Source: Rhizosphaericola mali (lineage in GTDB: Bacteria; Bacteroidota; Bacteroidia; Chitinophagales; Chitinophagaceae). Taken from it: 64,000 nucleotides of DNA. Under the pieces are notes generated by a model. That model did no database searches. It saw only the letters and a list, made by a program, of their open reading frames with translations, and had not been told where the DNA came from. Below, one piece after another: positions 9,344-18,151 of the stretch (position 1 is its first letter; each line of letters opens with the position of its first letter). The position numbers and the translations under genes are program-made. The DNA lies in NCBI RefSeq assembly GCF_004337365.2, contig NZ_CP044016.1, positions 62,001 through 126,000 of the forward strand, in the 5' to 3' direction.

Positions 9344-9370
9344 GTTACCTTAGCGGATCAAATTTTTGGC

Positions 9371-10222
9371 ATGAAGAAGCAAAAAATTATTTTACTCGTT
9401 TCGGGCTTATTTTTATTTGTACTGATTTATTTTGGAGGTAATACAATTCCACCTAAGAAAAAGATGGCAGCTATGCCGTCCGCCATGTTGTCTGAAAAAA
9501 AGACCATTACAACGGATGAAATCATAGCTAAGGCAAAACAACACCTAACAGCCGAACAAACTACTCAAATTACCGAGTTAGAAAATAGTGTAGTTAGAGG
9601 TGATGTAAAATCCCAACAAGAAAAAGTATACGGGCAATTAGCCAATTTTTGGACGAAGGATATGGGAAGACCTGATTTAGGTGCTTATTATACTGGTCAA
9701 GAAGGTCTTTTGGAAAATTCAGAAAAGAAGCTTACCTTTGCCGCCCATTTGTTGCTTAATGGAGTTTTGGTATCTGACAGCGATCCTGCAATGCAAAACT
9801 GGTTGGCGACAAATGCGAAAACGTTTTTTGATAAAGCTCTGGAAATCAATCCTTCCAATGATTCAACTAAGATAGGAATTGGAGCGTGTTATATGTTTGG
9901 TAACATTTCAGATAATCCTATGCAAGGTATCTTACCTGTAAGAGAGATTGCTGAAAAAGATCCAAAAAATATTTTCGCTCAAATGATTTTAGGAATGGGA
10001 GGTATCAAGAGTGGTCAGTACGAAAATGCGGTTAAAAGGTTTCAGGCTGTATTGGCAGTAGATCCAACAAATCTAGAAGCTACTCTCAACTTAGCAGAAA
10101 CGTATGATAGATTAGGAGATAAAACTAATGCTATCAAATGGTACAAAAACGTACTTGAAAAGATTAATGTTCCAGATGCCAAAAAAGAAATCGAAGAACG
10201 TATTAAAGCATTGCAACAATAA
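9371..10222 (+). CDS. Membrane-anchored tetratricopeptide-repeat protein
   Basis: 283 residues. One N-terminal hydrophobic helix (about residues 6-24, IILLVSGLFLFVLIYFGG) would anchor it in the inner membrane or act as an uncleaved signal. The C-terminal half carries TPR-like repeats, with units around 150-180, 195-230 and 230-265 (for example AVKRFQAVLAVDPTNLEATLNLAETYDRLGD). TPR proteins mediate protein contacts; no specific partner is evident. It sits between HU and the tiny AURKAIP1-type gene. Confidence 0.88.
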   Translation: MKKQKIILLVSGLFLFVLIYFGGNTIPPKKKMAAMPSAMLSEKKTITTDEIIAKAKQHLTAEQTTQITELENSVVRGDVKSQQEKVYGQLANFWTKDMGRPDLGAYYTGQEGLLENSEKKLTFAAHLLLNGVLVSDSDPAMQNWLATNAKTFFDKALEINPSNDSTKIGIGACYMFGNISDNPMQGILPVREIAEKDPKNIFAQMILGMGGIKSGQYENAVKRFQAVLAVDPTNLEATLNLAETYDRLGDKTNAIKWYKNVLEKINVPDAKKEIEERIKALQQ

Positions 10223-10256
10223 TGTTGATTTATTAATAATAAAATTTTTTTGAATT

Positions 10257-10346
10257 ATGCCTTGTGGTAAAAAAAGAAAGCGTCATAAGATAGCAACGCA
10301 CAAACGTAAAAAAAGATTAAGAAGAAACCGTCATAAAGGTAAATAG
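10257..10346 (+). CDS. AURKAIP1/COX24-domain small basic protein
   Basis: A 29-residue ORF encoding MPCGKKRKRHKIATHKRKKR followed by LRRNRHKGK. It is almost entirely Lys, Arg and His, and matches the tiny AURKAIP1/COX24-domain proteins annotated in Bacteroidetes, related to mitochondrial small-subunit protein mS38. A ribosome-associated role is therefore likely from the family, not shown here. It lies 34 bp after the TPR gene and before the RNase G gene. It is short enough to be missed by automatic gene calling. Confidence 0.85.
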   Translation: MPCGKKRKRHKIATHKRKKRLRRNRHKGK

Positions 10347-10398
10347 TCTATTTTTTGATAAAATAGATCGTTGTATTTACTTTATGCAGCAATATTTT

Positions 10399-10426
10399 TC
10401 AATGCCGGAATCAATGCCGGCATTGA
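10399..10426 (+). terminator. Hairpin between the small basic protein and RNase G
   Basis: TCAATGCCGG (10399-10408) pairs perfectly with CCGGCATTGA (10417-10426) around an 8-base loop. The following TTATTTATACTTTTT is only moderately T-rich, so this is a possible but weak terminator. Confidence 0.5.
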
Positions 10427-10576
10427 TTATTTATACTTTTTAGGACTCTTGCAACTTTTCAACTTTTCCTACCAATCTTTCTGTAAGGGATTTTACTGAG
10501 TAATTCTCTTATAGTAGTTGTATTCTATTTATTTGAAAAATGGAATATAATTTTTTTAGCGTTTAAAGTTGCATTT

Positions 10577-12130
10577 GTGAATAAAGAATTGATTATCAAT
10601 GCTAATCCTACTGGTGTAGAGATTGCACTGATGGAAGATAATAAACTAGTAGAGCTTCATACCGAGAAAGCCGGTAATGGTTTTTCTGTTGGAGATCTCT
10701 TCCTGGGTAAAGTTAAGAAACTGATGCCGGGATTGAATGCCGCATTTATCGATGTCGGGTTCGAAAAAGATGCTTTTTTGCATTATACAGATTTAAGTCC
10801 TTACGTAAAATCATTATTGAAATTTACGCAGTTGGCTATGAATGATAAGTCTGAAAATGGCTTTGATTTTTCAAAATTTCAAATAGAACCAGAAATTGTC
10901 AAGACTGGTAAAATAACGGAAGTCTTGAATGGTAAACCCAATATTTTAGTTCAAATATTGAAAGAACCAATTTCTGCGAAAGGTCCAAGATTGAGCTGTG
11001 AGATCTCTCTTCCTGGAAGATTTGTAGTTATTACGCCTTTTAATGACATCGTCGCTGTTTCAAAAAAAATACACTCTTCTGATGAAAGGAAAAGACTCAA
11101 CTCAATTGTGTCTGCCATAAAACCACACAATGTAGGAGTTATTGTAAGGACCGCTGCTGAAGGAAAAAAGACAGAAGAACTTCATAGTGATTTGAATCAA
11201 TTAATTGAGCGTTGGACGGATATTCAAAAGAAATTAAAAACGGCAGAACCTCCTTGCAAAATATTGAGTGAACAAACAAAAACTACTAGTATTTTAAGAG
11301 ATTTGTTAACGCCTGATTTTAATCGAATCATTGTAAATGATAAAAATATCTACAATGAAGCTCACGAATATGTGCAACAGATATCTCCAAATAAACAAAA
11401 TATTGTTAGCCTCTATCAAGGAGGAAGTTTGCCTATTTTTGATCAGTATAATATTACTCGTCAGATTAAAGCGTCTTTTGGTAAGACTGTAAATATGCCC
11501 AGCGGAGCATATTTAATTATCGAAAGGACGGAAGCTTGTCATGTAATAGATGTAAATAGTGGTTATAAAAATGTAAGTAATAGTCAAGAAGAAAATGCAG
11601 TAGCAACCAATATTGAAGCCGCCGAAGAAATAGCTCGACAATTAAGACTGCGTGACCTTGGAGGTATTATTGTAGTGGATTTTATCGATATGAAAAATCC
11701 AGAGAACAAGAAAAAGGTTCAAGATCATATGGAACTTTGCCTCAAAAATGATCGAGCTCGCCATTCTGTTTTGCCATTATCCAAATTTGGATTGATGCAA
11801 ATTACACGACAAAGAATGCGTCCAGAGATTACTATCAATACGGAGGAGGTTTGTCCGAGTTGTAATGGTACGGGTAAAGTAACATCTTCTTTATTATTGG
11901 TAGATGAGATCGAAAATAGACTGGAATATCTCGTGCAACATAAGCACCGTGCATTGCAAATAATGGTTCACCCTATTGTATACTCACATCTTACGAAAGG
12001 TATATTTAATTCTATTAGACAAAAATGGCAACGTAAATACAAGGTGAAGCTGTTTATTAAGCCGAATAATAATTACTACTTTACCGAATTTCATTTCTTT
12101 GATGAACAAGAAGATGAAATTAAATTATAA
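10577..12130 (+). CDS. rng: Ribonuclease G/E family endoribonuclease
   Basis: 517 residues from a GTG start at 10577; RNase G length, without the long RNase E tail. The S1-like domain lies near residues 35-130 (FLGKVKKLMPGLNAAFIDVG). The catalytic magnesium ligands are Asp325 (VIDVNSG) and Asp368 (VVDFIDM), 43 residues apart as in E. coli RNase E. The zinc-link CPSC is at 426-429. The enzyme cuts single-stranded AU-rich RNA in rRNA maturation and mRNA turnover. It ends 1 bp before a perfect bidirectional terminator. Confidence 0.95.
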   Translation: MNKELIINANPTGVEIALMEDNKLVELHTEKAGNGFSVGDLFLGKVKKLMPGLNAAFIDVGFEKDAFLHYTDLSPYVKSLLKFTQLAMNDKSENGFDFSKFQIEPEIVKTGKITEVLNGKPNILVQILKEPISAKGPRLSCEISLPGRFVVITPFNDIVAVSKKIHSSDERKRLNSIVSAIKPHNVGVIVRTAAEGKKTEELHSDLNQLIERWTDIQKKLKTAEPPCKILSEQTKTTSILRDLLTPDFNRIIVNDKNIYNEAHEYVQQISPNKQNIVSLYQGGSLPIFDQYNITRQIKASFGKTVNMPSGAYLIIERTEACHVIDVNSGYKNVSNSQEENAVATNIEAAEEIARQLRLRDLGGIIVVDFIDMKNPENKKKVQDHMELCLKNDRARHSVLPLSKFGLMQITRQRMRPEITINTEEVCPSCNGTGKVTSSLLLVDEIENRLEYLVQHKHRALQIMVHPIVYSHLTKGIFNSIRQKWQRKYKVKLFIKPNNNYYFTEFHFFDEQEDEIKL

Positions 12131-12173
12131 AAAAAGACCGACATTAGAATATTCTAATGTCGGTCTTTTTTTT
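12131..12173. terminator. Perfect palindromic terminator after rng
   Basis: Bases 12131-12170 form an uninterrupted inverted repeat (AAAAAGACCGACATTAGAAT and its complement) with A and T runs at the two ends, so it could work in both directions. Confidence 0.92.
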
Positions 12174-12192
12174 ATGTTTTTAACAAACTCAA

Positions 12193-12224
12193 TTTGGCAA
12201 ATGATTGTTTGCTCACTATTTTTG
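12193..12224 (+). promoter_or_regulatory. Bacteroidetes promoter of the tripartite efflux operon
   Basis: TTTG at 12193-12196, a 20-base spacer, then TATTTTTG at 12217-12224, matching TTTG-N19-TAnnTTTG closely. The first ATG of the operon is 12 bases downstream. Confidence 0.7.
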
Positions 12225-12236
12225 GAACTCTAGACA

Positions 12237-12602
12237 ATGGCAAAACTCTCGTTAAAATATATACGAATTTTATTCATTTTAGGACTAACTATATTTTTTA
12301 GTTTCAAATTGGTTTCTGCTTACGCATTTACAAAAGAGGTAATTAAAAATCATATTTCGTCTTGTGAAAAAAACACGGATAATAATGAGAAGAAAACTTC
12401 TAATTCTGAGAATGATTCTTCCGATAACGAAGGCTGTAGCAAACTTCCAGAATGCTTGGCTGTAGATTGGATTTCTCCCGATGTTGATTTTATACATTTT
12501 GGGACATATGAAAATATCACGTTGTTTTATAGTATTTATTTACATGAAAAAGTGATGTCTCCTATATTTACTATACTAACTCCTCCTCCAGATTTAGGAT
12601 AA
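12237..12602 (+). CDS. Small membrane protein of unknown function, first gene of the efflux operon
   Basis: 121 residues. It starts with a hydrophobic segment (about residues 9-30) that can be a signal or anchor. A hydrophilic middle rich in Asn, Ser, Glu and Asp contains three cysteines (CEKN, GCSK, PEC), and a final region ends TPPPDLG. I do not recognise a named family. It follows a good promoter directly and is the first gene before the ABC/HlyD/TolC set (154 bp to the next ATG). The spaced cysteines could bind a metal or form disulfides in the periplasm, but that is speculation. Confidence 0.65.
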   Translation: MAKLSLKYIRILFILGLTIFFSFKLVSAYAFTKEVIKNHISSCEKNTDNNEKKTSNSENDSSDNEGCSKLPECLAVDWISPDVDFIHFGTYENITLFYSIYLHEKVMSPIFTILTPPPDLG

Positions 12603-12755
12603 AATTTCCAAAATTTTCAATTTGTATTGCCAACAATAGTTGGTCGATATTTCAATGGATTTGAATATTCATTCCATTGTAGATATGTATATGTACGGTT
12701 TTTATTCTGTGCAAATACATAGTCATTCTATCACTATTTCCTATAAAATAAAAAA

Positions 12756-13748
12756 ATGGGTAAGAAACATCATGTGAGTTTACTTTCTCCGTGGCAAAAA
12801 TTAATTGCATTGCTACAGTTTGAGAAAGAGACGATTAATTATGTATTTGTATATGCCGTATTAATCGGTTTGATTGGATTGACGCTGCCATTAGGTGTAA
12901 CAGCTGTGTATAATTTGCTTTCAAATGGTGCAATATTTAGTTCGACTTATATTTTGATCGGTGCAGTTTTGTTAGGTGTAATTATTGGAGGTCTCTTACT
13001 AATTGGCCAGTTAACATTAGTTGAGTCTATAGAACAACGGATATTTACAAGGACTTCTATTGAGTTTGCATATAGACTTCCAAGAATAAAAAAGACTGAA
13101 TTGGTAGATGAATATCCACCCGAATTGGTCAATCGCTTTTTTGATATTTTAACTATACAAAAAGGGTTAGTAAAATTGTTGGTAGACATTGTTGCCGCAT
13201 GTGTAACTATTCTTTTTAGTGCAGTATTGTTGTCATTTTATCATCCAGTATTTATTGGTTTTGGGATATTGATTGTGTTAGCAATTATTTTGACATTGGG
13301 CTTATATTATAGGCAAGGATTATATTCTAGTATTGAAGAGTCCGAACATAAATATGCTCTTGTTGGATATTTGGAAGAGGTTGCTTCTGAATTAGATAAA
13401 TATGATTCTAAAGAAAAGAAAGATGAAATTATTGAACATGCTGATAAAATCACTTCTCAATATTTGGTTGCAAGAAATAGTCATTTTTCTGTTTTGCGTA
13501 AATTTTTCAAAAGTTCATTAATTCTTAGAACCCTTTTAATGGGAGCATTATTATTGTTGGGTTCCTATTTCGTGGTAAATCGTGAAATGACTTTGGGGCA
13601 ATTTGTTGCTGCTGAAGTGATCATTGTACAGATCAGTTATAGTATTGAAAAATTGATGACGAGTATGGATACCGTATTTGATATGGTTACTGGTAGTGAA
13701 AAACTTGCGGTGGTTACAGATTTAGAATTAGAAGACGAGAAACATTAA
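12756..13748 (+). CDS. ABC exporter transmembrane domain lacking an ATPase domain
   Basis: 330 residues. About six membrane helices can be seen (near 30-50, 62-90, 139-160, 163-187, 248-268 and 275-300), in the pattern of a type IV ABC exporter half. The protein ends after a linker (VTGSEKLAVVTDLELEDEKH) that in full exporters leads into the nucleotide-binding domain. No Walker A, signature or Walker B motif exists here or in the next frames, because the HlyD gene starts 4 bp after the stop. The order TMD, HlyD, TolC resembles type I secretion or tripartite efflux, but energising would need an ATPase encoded elsewhere. Truncation by mutation or a genuine ATPase-free family are both possible. 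Confidence 0.82.
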   Translation: MGKKHHVSLLSPWQKLIALLQFEKETINYVFVYAVLIGLIGLTLPLGVTAVYNLLSNGAIFSSTYILIGAVLLGVIIGGLLLIGQLTLVESIEQRIFTRTSIEFAYRLPRIKKTELVDEYPPELVNRFFDILTIQKGLVKLLVDIVAACVTILFSAVLLSFYHPVFIGFGILIVLAIILTLGLYYRQGLYSSIEESEHKYALVGYLEEVASELDKYDSKEKKDEIIEHADKITSQYLVARNSHFSVLRKFFKSSLILRTLLMGALLLLGSYFVVNREMTLGQFVAAEVIIVQISYSIEKLMTSMDTVFDMVTGSEKLAVVTDLELEDEKH

Positions 13749-13752
13749 AACA

Positions 13753-15114
13753 ATGGGAAATATTAATAAACATATTGTAGAAACCAAAAAATGGTATACT
13801 GTTTTAAAGCATTCCAATAATGAATTATTATCTGTAGGAGCTTCTAAAACATTAGGAAGAATAATGCTTTTTTTATTGGTTTGCTTTGTCATTATTCTGT
13901 TTTTGCCTTGGCGACAGACTATACCTGGAACAGGAACGGTTACTGCATTAAGACCAGAAGATAGACCACAAACTGTACAAAATCAGATTGGCGGGAGGAT
14001 TGAACATTGGGCTGTGCGGGAAGGACAAGAAGTGAAAAAAGGGGATACTATATTAGTCTTATCCGAAACTACACAATCCTATTTTGATCCTGAATTACCT
14101 ACACGACTTAACGAACAATTAAGTGCCAAAAAAGGGAGTGAAGATGCCGCATCGCAAAAAATGACAGCGACACACGAACAAATCCATGCATTGAATGATG
14201 GGTTAAGAGCGCAATTATCCTCTGCGCGTAACAAAGTTACACAAGCCATCAATTATGTGCACATTGATAGTGCAGATCTGGTCGCTATTGAAAAATTTTA
14301 TGAAACGAGTAAAGCGCGTTTAGTTCGTTACGAAGAAGGATATAAAAATGGCCTATTTTCCTTGACGGATATTGAAAGTCGAAGACTGAAATTGCAAGAA
14401 GATTTGGCTAAAGTGGTGAGTCAACAAAATAAGCTAAATAATTCACAACAAAATTTATTGAATTCGCGTATTGAATTGGATAATATTAATGCAAAATATC
14501 AAGAGTCTTTAGCAAAAGCTCAGTCAGATTTGAGTACTGCATTTTCTAGTAAAGTCAGTGCACAAGGAGATATTGCTAAGTTGAGAAATGAAATTTCAAA
14601 TGTGGATTTTAGACGAGGACTATATATTGTACGTGCTCCTCAAGATGGTTTTGTTGTAAAAACTTTGAAAGCTGGTGTTGGGGAAAATATCAAAGAAGGT
14701 GAATCTATAGCAACGCTACAACCAAAGCAACCTATGTTAGCTGTGGATATTTATGTCGATGCGATGGATGTGCCCTTGATATTGGATAGTAGTGACGTTA
14801 GACTAGAATTTGAAGGTTGGCCTTCGGTTCAATTTTCAGGTTGGCCGTCAGTAGCTGTTGGTACTTTTGCTGGTACTGTGGCGGTAATTGATAGAGTAAG
14901 TAGTTCTAGTGGAAAATATAGAATTCTAGTTATCCCCAAAGATCCACTTCCTACAAAAGACGATCCATGGCCAAAACAATTGAGACAGGGCTCTGGTGTA
15001 TTCGGTAGAGTAATATTGAGATCTGTACCATTGTGGTACGAAATCTGGCGTCAATTAAATGGATTCCCTCCAAGTTTGGAAAAAGAACCTACCGGAAAGG
15101 AAAAGAAGAAGTAA
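13753..15114 (+). CDS. HlyD-family periplasmic adaptor (membrane fusion protein)
   Basis: 453 residues. There is one inner-membrane helix near residues 36-54. The first half of a lipoyl/barrel-sandwich domain (IGGRIEHWAVREGQEVKKGD) precedes a long alpha-hairpin region (about 115-280, with heptad-like Gln/Asn/Leu segments). The second lipoyl half follows (IVRAPQDGFVVKTLKAGVGENIKEG) and then a beta-barrel domain. A local duplication, GWPSV...GWPSV, lies near residue 356. Such adaptors join an inner-membrane exporter to a TolC channel. It starts 4 bp after the ABC membrane-domain gene and ends 16 bp before the TolC gene. Confidence 0.92.
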   Translation: MGNINKHIVETKKWYTVLKHSNNELLSVGASKTLGRIMLFLLVCFVIILFLPWRQTIPGTGTVTALRPEDRPQTVQNQIGGRIEHWAVREGQEVKKGDTILVLSETTQSYFDPELPTRLNEQLSAKKGSEDAASQKMTATHEQIHALNDGLRAQLSSARNKVTQAINYVHIDSADLVAIEKFYETSKARLVRYEEGYKNGLFSLTDIESRRLKLQEDLAKVVSQQNKLNNSQQNLLNSRIELDNINAKYQESLAKAQSDLSTAFSSKVSAQGDIAKLRNEISNVDFRRGLYIVRAPQDGFVVKTLKAGVGENIKEGESIATLQPKQPMLAVDIYVDAMDVPLILDSSDVRLEFEGWPSVQFSGWPSVAVGTFAGTVAVIDRVSSSSGKYRILVIPKDPLPTKDDPWPKQLRQGSGVFGRVILRSVPLWYEIWRQLNGFPPSLEKEPTGKEKKK

Positions 15115-15130
15115 ATAAAAAAGAAATTAC

Positions 15131-16588
15131 ATGTTATATATTATAAGAAAATATATTTTTCTCTTAGTGTATTGCGCTTTTGTCTCAACAATAGTAAACG
15201 CTCAGCAAGTACAACAAAATGTTGATTCTGCCAAAGAATTTTCGTTGAGTGATTTGCAAGCTATTGTGCTTGAAAATCATCCTGTGATTAAGCAGGCATT
15301 TTTATTAGGAGATGAAGCGCAAGCCAAAATCTTGTCCGCATTGGGAAAATTTGATCCCAAACTAGAATCTCATTTTGCTAGAAAACAATTTGGTCATAAA
15401 GATTATTATAGTAACTGGCAAAGTGAACTAAAAGTGCCATTGTGGTTAGCGGGTGCAGATTTAAAAATAGGTTATGATAAAAACTATGGAGAGTATACCA
15501 ATCCACAATATTATACGGGTAGAGACGGACTGACAGGAGTTGGTTTAAATATTCCAATTGGTCAAGGTTTGATTATTGATGAAAGGCGCAATACGCTCAA
15601 GCAAGCGAAAGCAATGGCTAAATATGCAGATGCGGAGCAAGTGAAACAAATTTTGACTATTTGGTTTGAGGCCGTAAAAGAATATTGGAATTGGTACTAT
15701 ACTTACAAGCAATATCAATTATTGAAAAATGGTGTTGATCTAGCTGAAACGCGTTATAAAGCAATAGTTAGACAAACCTTACTAGGAGATAAGCCTCCTA
15801 TAGATTCTGTGGAAGCTTTTATAATGGTTCAAGATAGGAAAATTCAACTAACAAAGTTGGATGTTGAGTTGCAAAATGCGACAATAGTATTATCTAATTA
15901 TTTGTGGGATGAAAGCAATGTTCCTGTTGAATTGCCTACTTATGCAATACCTCAAAGGATAGACTCTTCCTATAGTGATGTAGATAAAATAAAATTGAAT
16001 GAATTATTTGATTATGCACTTAATCAGCATCCAGAAGTTTTGAAACTACAATCAAAAGGAGAACAATTGGATATAGAAACGGCATATCGAAAGGAAATGT
16101 TGAAACCAAAAGTGGATCTCTCCGGGTCGTTGCTAACTAGAAGAAATACATTTGGTGATTATTATCCGGATTACTATGATTTTGCATGGAAAAATTATAA
16201 AGTAGGCGTCAATTTTGCATTTCCATTATTTCTTAGAGCAGAACGAGGAAAGTTAAGAGAAGTAAAAATTAAAAGACAAGATGTAGACTATGATTTATTT
16301 CAAATGAATCGTAATATTCGAAATAATATTACATCCTCCTACAATACTTTAAGTGGTTATAAACGTTTATTAATCCAACAAGATGTAAATGTAAATAGCC
16401 AGCAGACTTTGTTAACCGCAGAAATTCAAAAATTCTCGTTAGGAGAAAGTACACTTTTCTTAATTAATAGTCGAGAAACAAAGTTGATTGACATGAAAAT
16501 AAAAAGAGAAGAACTGGTTACTAACTATCAAAAGAAAATCGCGGAGATATATTATAAAGCAGGAACGAAACAAAATGTAACCCCTTGA
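15131..16588 (+). CDS. TolC-family outer-membrane channel protein
   Basis: 485 residues. It has a signal peptide ending near VNAQQ (about residue 25). Two repeated outer-membrane-efflux domains follow, with long helices such as the one around AVKEYWNWYYTYKQYQLLKNG (about 180-210) and a second near 390-470. The glycine-proline barrel-entry features are typical of TolC homologues. It would form the outer-membrane exit duct for the upstream HlyD/ABC components. It is the last gene of the operon, closed by a terminator shared with radA. Confidence 0.9.
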   Translation: MLYIIRKYIFLLVYCAFVSTIVNAQQVQQNVDSAKEFSLSDLQAIVLENHPVIKQAFLLGDEAQAKILSALGKFDPKLESHFARKQFGHKDYYSNWQSELKVPLWLAGADLKIGYDKNYGEYTNPQYYTGRDGLTGVGLNIPIGQGLIIDERRNTLKQAKAMAKYADAEQVKQILTIWFEAVKEYWNWYYTYKQYQLLKNGVDLAETRYKAIVRQTLLGDKPPIDSVEAFIMVQDRKIQLTKLDVELQNATIVLSNYLWDESNVPVELPTYAIPQRIDSSYSDVDKIKLNELFDYALNQHPEVLKLQSKGEQLDIETAYRKEMLKPKVDLSGSLLTRRNTFGDYYPDYYDFAWKNYKVGVNFAFPLFLRAERGKLREVKIKRQDVDYDLFQMNRNIRNNITSSYNTLSGYKRLLIQQDVNVNSQQTLLTAEIQKFSLGESTLFLINSRETKLIDMKIKREELVTNYQKKIAEIYYKAGTKQNVTP

Positions 16589-16609
16589 TCTCTAAGTCCT
16601 AAAAAATAT

Positions 16610-16643
16610 AAAACTCCATCTCATGCGAATGAGATGGAGTTTT
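16610..16643. terminator. Bidirectional terminator between the TolC gene and radA
   Basis: A 15-bp perfect stem, AAAACTCCATCTCAT (16610-16624) with ATGAGATGGAGTTTT (16629-16643), and a GCGA loop. It lies 3 bp from the radA stop and serves both convergent genes. Confidence 0.9.
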
Positions 16644-16646
16644 AGT

Positions 16647-18038
16647 TTAGAAGAAATATTTATATACTTCTTCTACTTTACCCAGCATAATTATTTCAAT
16701 GGAAAATTTCTTTATATTAAAGGATTTTCTATTGTATTTGGAAACTATAATTTTTTCAAATCCCAATTTTTCAGCTTCGGATATTCTTTGTTCTATTCTG
16801 TTTACGGCTCTAATCTCTCCATTCAATCCAACCTCGCCAGCAAAGCATATAGATGATGGAATGGGCACGTCTTCGTAAGAGGAAAGTAATGCACATATTA
16901 CCGCCAAATCAATTGATGGATCTTCCACCTTCATTCCTCCAGCAATATTTACAAATACATCTTTAGATCCATATTGAAAACCTCCACGTTTTTCTAGTAC
17001 AGCCAATAAGAGTTGTAACCTTCTTAAATCAAAACCGCTTACTGTTCTTTGTGGCGTGCCATATACACTTGGTGTCACTAATGCTTGAACTTCCACTAAT
17101 AATGGTCTTTGTCCTTCCATACTTGCAGTTATAGCACTGCCACTTAAAGGCTCATCTTTTTCAGTAATTAAGATTTCGGATGGATTGGTGACCGCACGCA
17201 TGCCGGCTCCACTCATTTCATAAATACCCAATTCGGAAGTATTCCCAAATCTATTTTTGAATGTACGAAGTATACGATAACTATAATGTCGATCTCCTTC
17301 AAATTGAAGCACCACATCTACCATGTGCTCTAATATTTTGGGCCCAGCAATACTTCCCTCTTTTGTTATATGGCCTATTAGAAAAACAGGAGTTCCGGTT
17401 TCTTTAGCAAACCTTTGAAACTCTGCAGCTGTTTCGCGTATTTGAGAGATACTACCTGGAGATGCTTCTAATAGATTGCTTTCCATCGTTTGAATAGAAT
17501 CTACTATGACTAAATTGGGTTGTATGTTTTTTATTTCTTTAAATATCGCTTGTGTCGAAGTTTCTGTGAGTAAATAAAAATTGTCATTTTTAATGCTTAA
17601 TCTATCTGCTCGCATTTTTATTTGCGAAGCGCTTTCTTCACCACTTATATATAGTGATTTGATTTGATTTAATTTGAGTACGTTTTGAAGAAATAAGGTA
17701 CTTTTTCCAATTCCTGGTTCGCCTGCAACCAATATGATACTACCAGCAACTATACCACCACCTAATACGCGATTAAGTTCCGGATCAGTAGTCAGTATTC
17801 GATATTCTTCTCCTCCTTGAATATCTTTTAATAGTTGAGATTTCGAATTTTTCGTAGTTTCTGTGCTATTATTTTTTATGTTGTACTGCGTCCATTCATT
17901 TTTATCTTTTGCATTTCCTGTATCAACTACTTCTTCGATAAATGTATTCCATTCGTTACAAGCTGGACATTTTCCCAGCCATTTCACACTTTCATAACCA
18001 CAATGAGAACAAAAAAATACGGTTTTCGCTTTTGCCAT
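16647..18038 (-). CDS. radA: DNA repair protein RadA
   Basis: 463 residues, normal RadA length. An N-terminal zinc finger, CSHCGYESVKWLGKCPAC (residues 10-27), is followed by a RecA-like ATPase with Walker A GEPGIGKST (about 106-114). The RadA-specific KNRFG motif is near 260, and the C-terminal Lon-protease-like domain near 290-463 contains VNIAGGMKVEDPSIDLA. RadA is a hexameric branch-migration helicase helping RecA in recombinational repair. It is convergent with the efflux operon and divergent from the dehydrogenase gene. Confidence 0.97.
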   Translation of the reverse strand: MAKAKTVFFCSHCGYESVKWLGKCPACNEWNTFIEEVVDTGNAKDKNEWTQYNIKNNSTETTKNSKSQLLKDIQGGEEYRILTTDPELNRVLGGGIVAGSIILVAGEPGIGKSTLFLQNVLKLNQIKSLYISGEESASQIKMRADRLSIKNDNFYLLTETSTQAIFKEIKNIQPNLVIVDSIQTMESNLLEASPGSISQIRETAAEFQRFAKETGTPVFLIGHITKEGSIAGPKILEHMVDVVLQFEGDRHYSYRILRTFKNRFGNTSELGIYEMSGAGMRAVTNPSEILITEKDEPLSGSAITASMEGQRPLLVEVQALVTPSVYGTPQRTVSGFDLRRLQLLLAVLEKRGGFQYGSKDVFVNIAGGMKVEDPSIDLAVICALLSSYEDVPIPSSICFAGEVGLNGEIRAVNRIEQRISEAEKLGFEKIIVSKYNRKSFNIKKFSIEIIMLGKVEEVYKYFF

Positions 18039-18151
18039 ATTCCAAAAATAATATCTTATTGAAATATATTTTAATTAAATATTTGTATTCTATATTTCAG
18101 TTATGTAAATATTAACGATCCGGACAGTAAATTTGCCTCAAATTGAATAGG

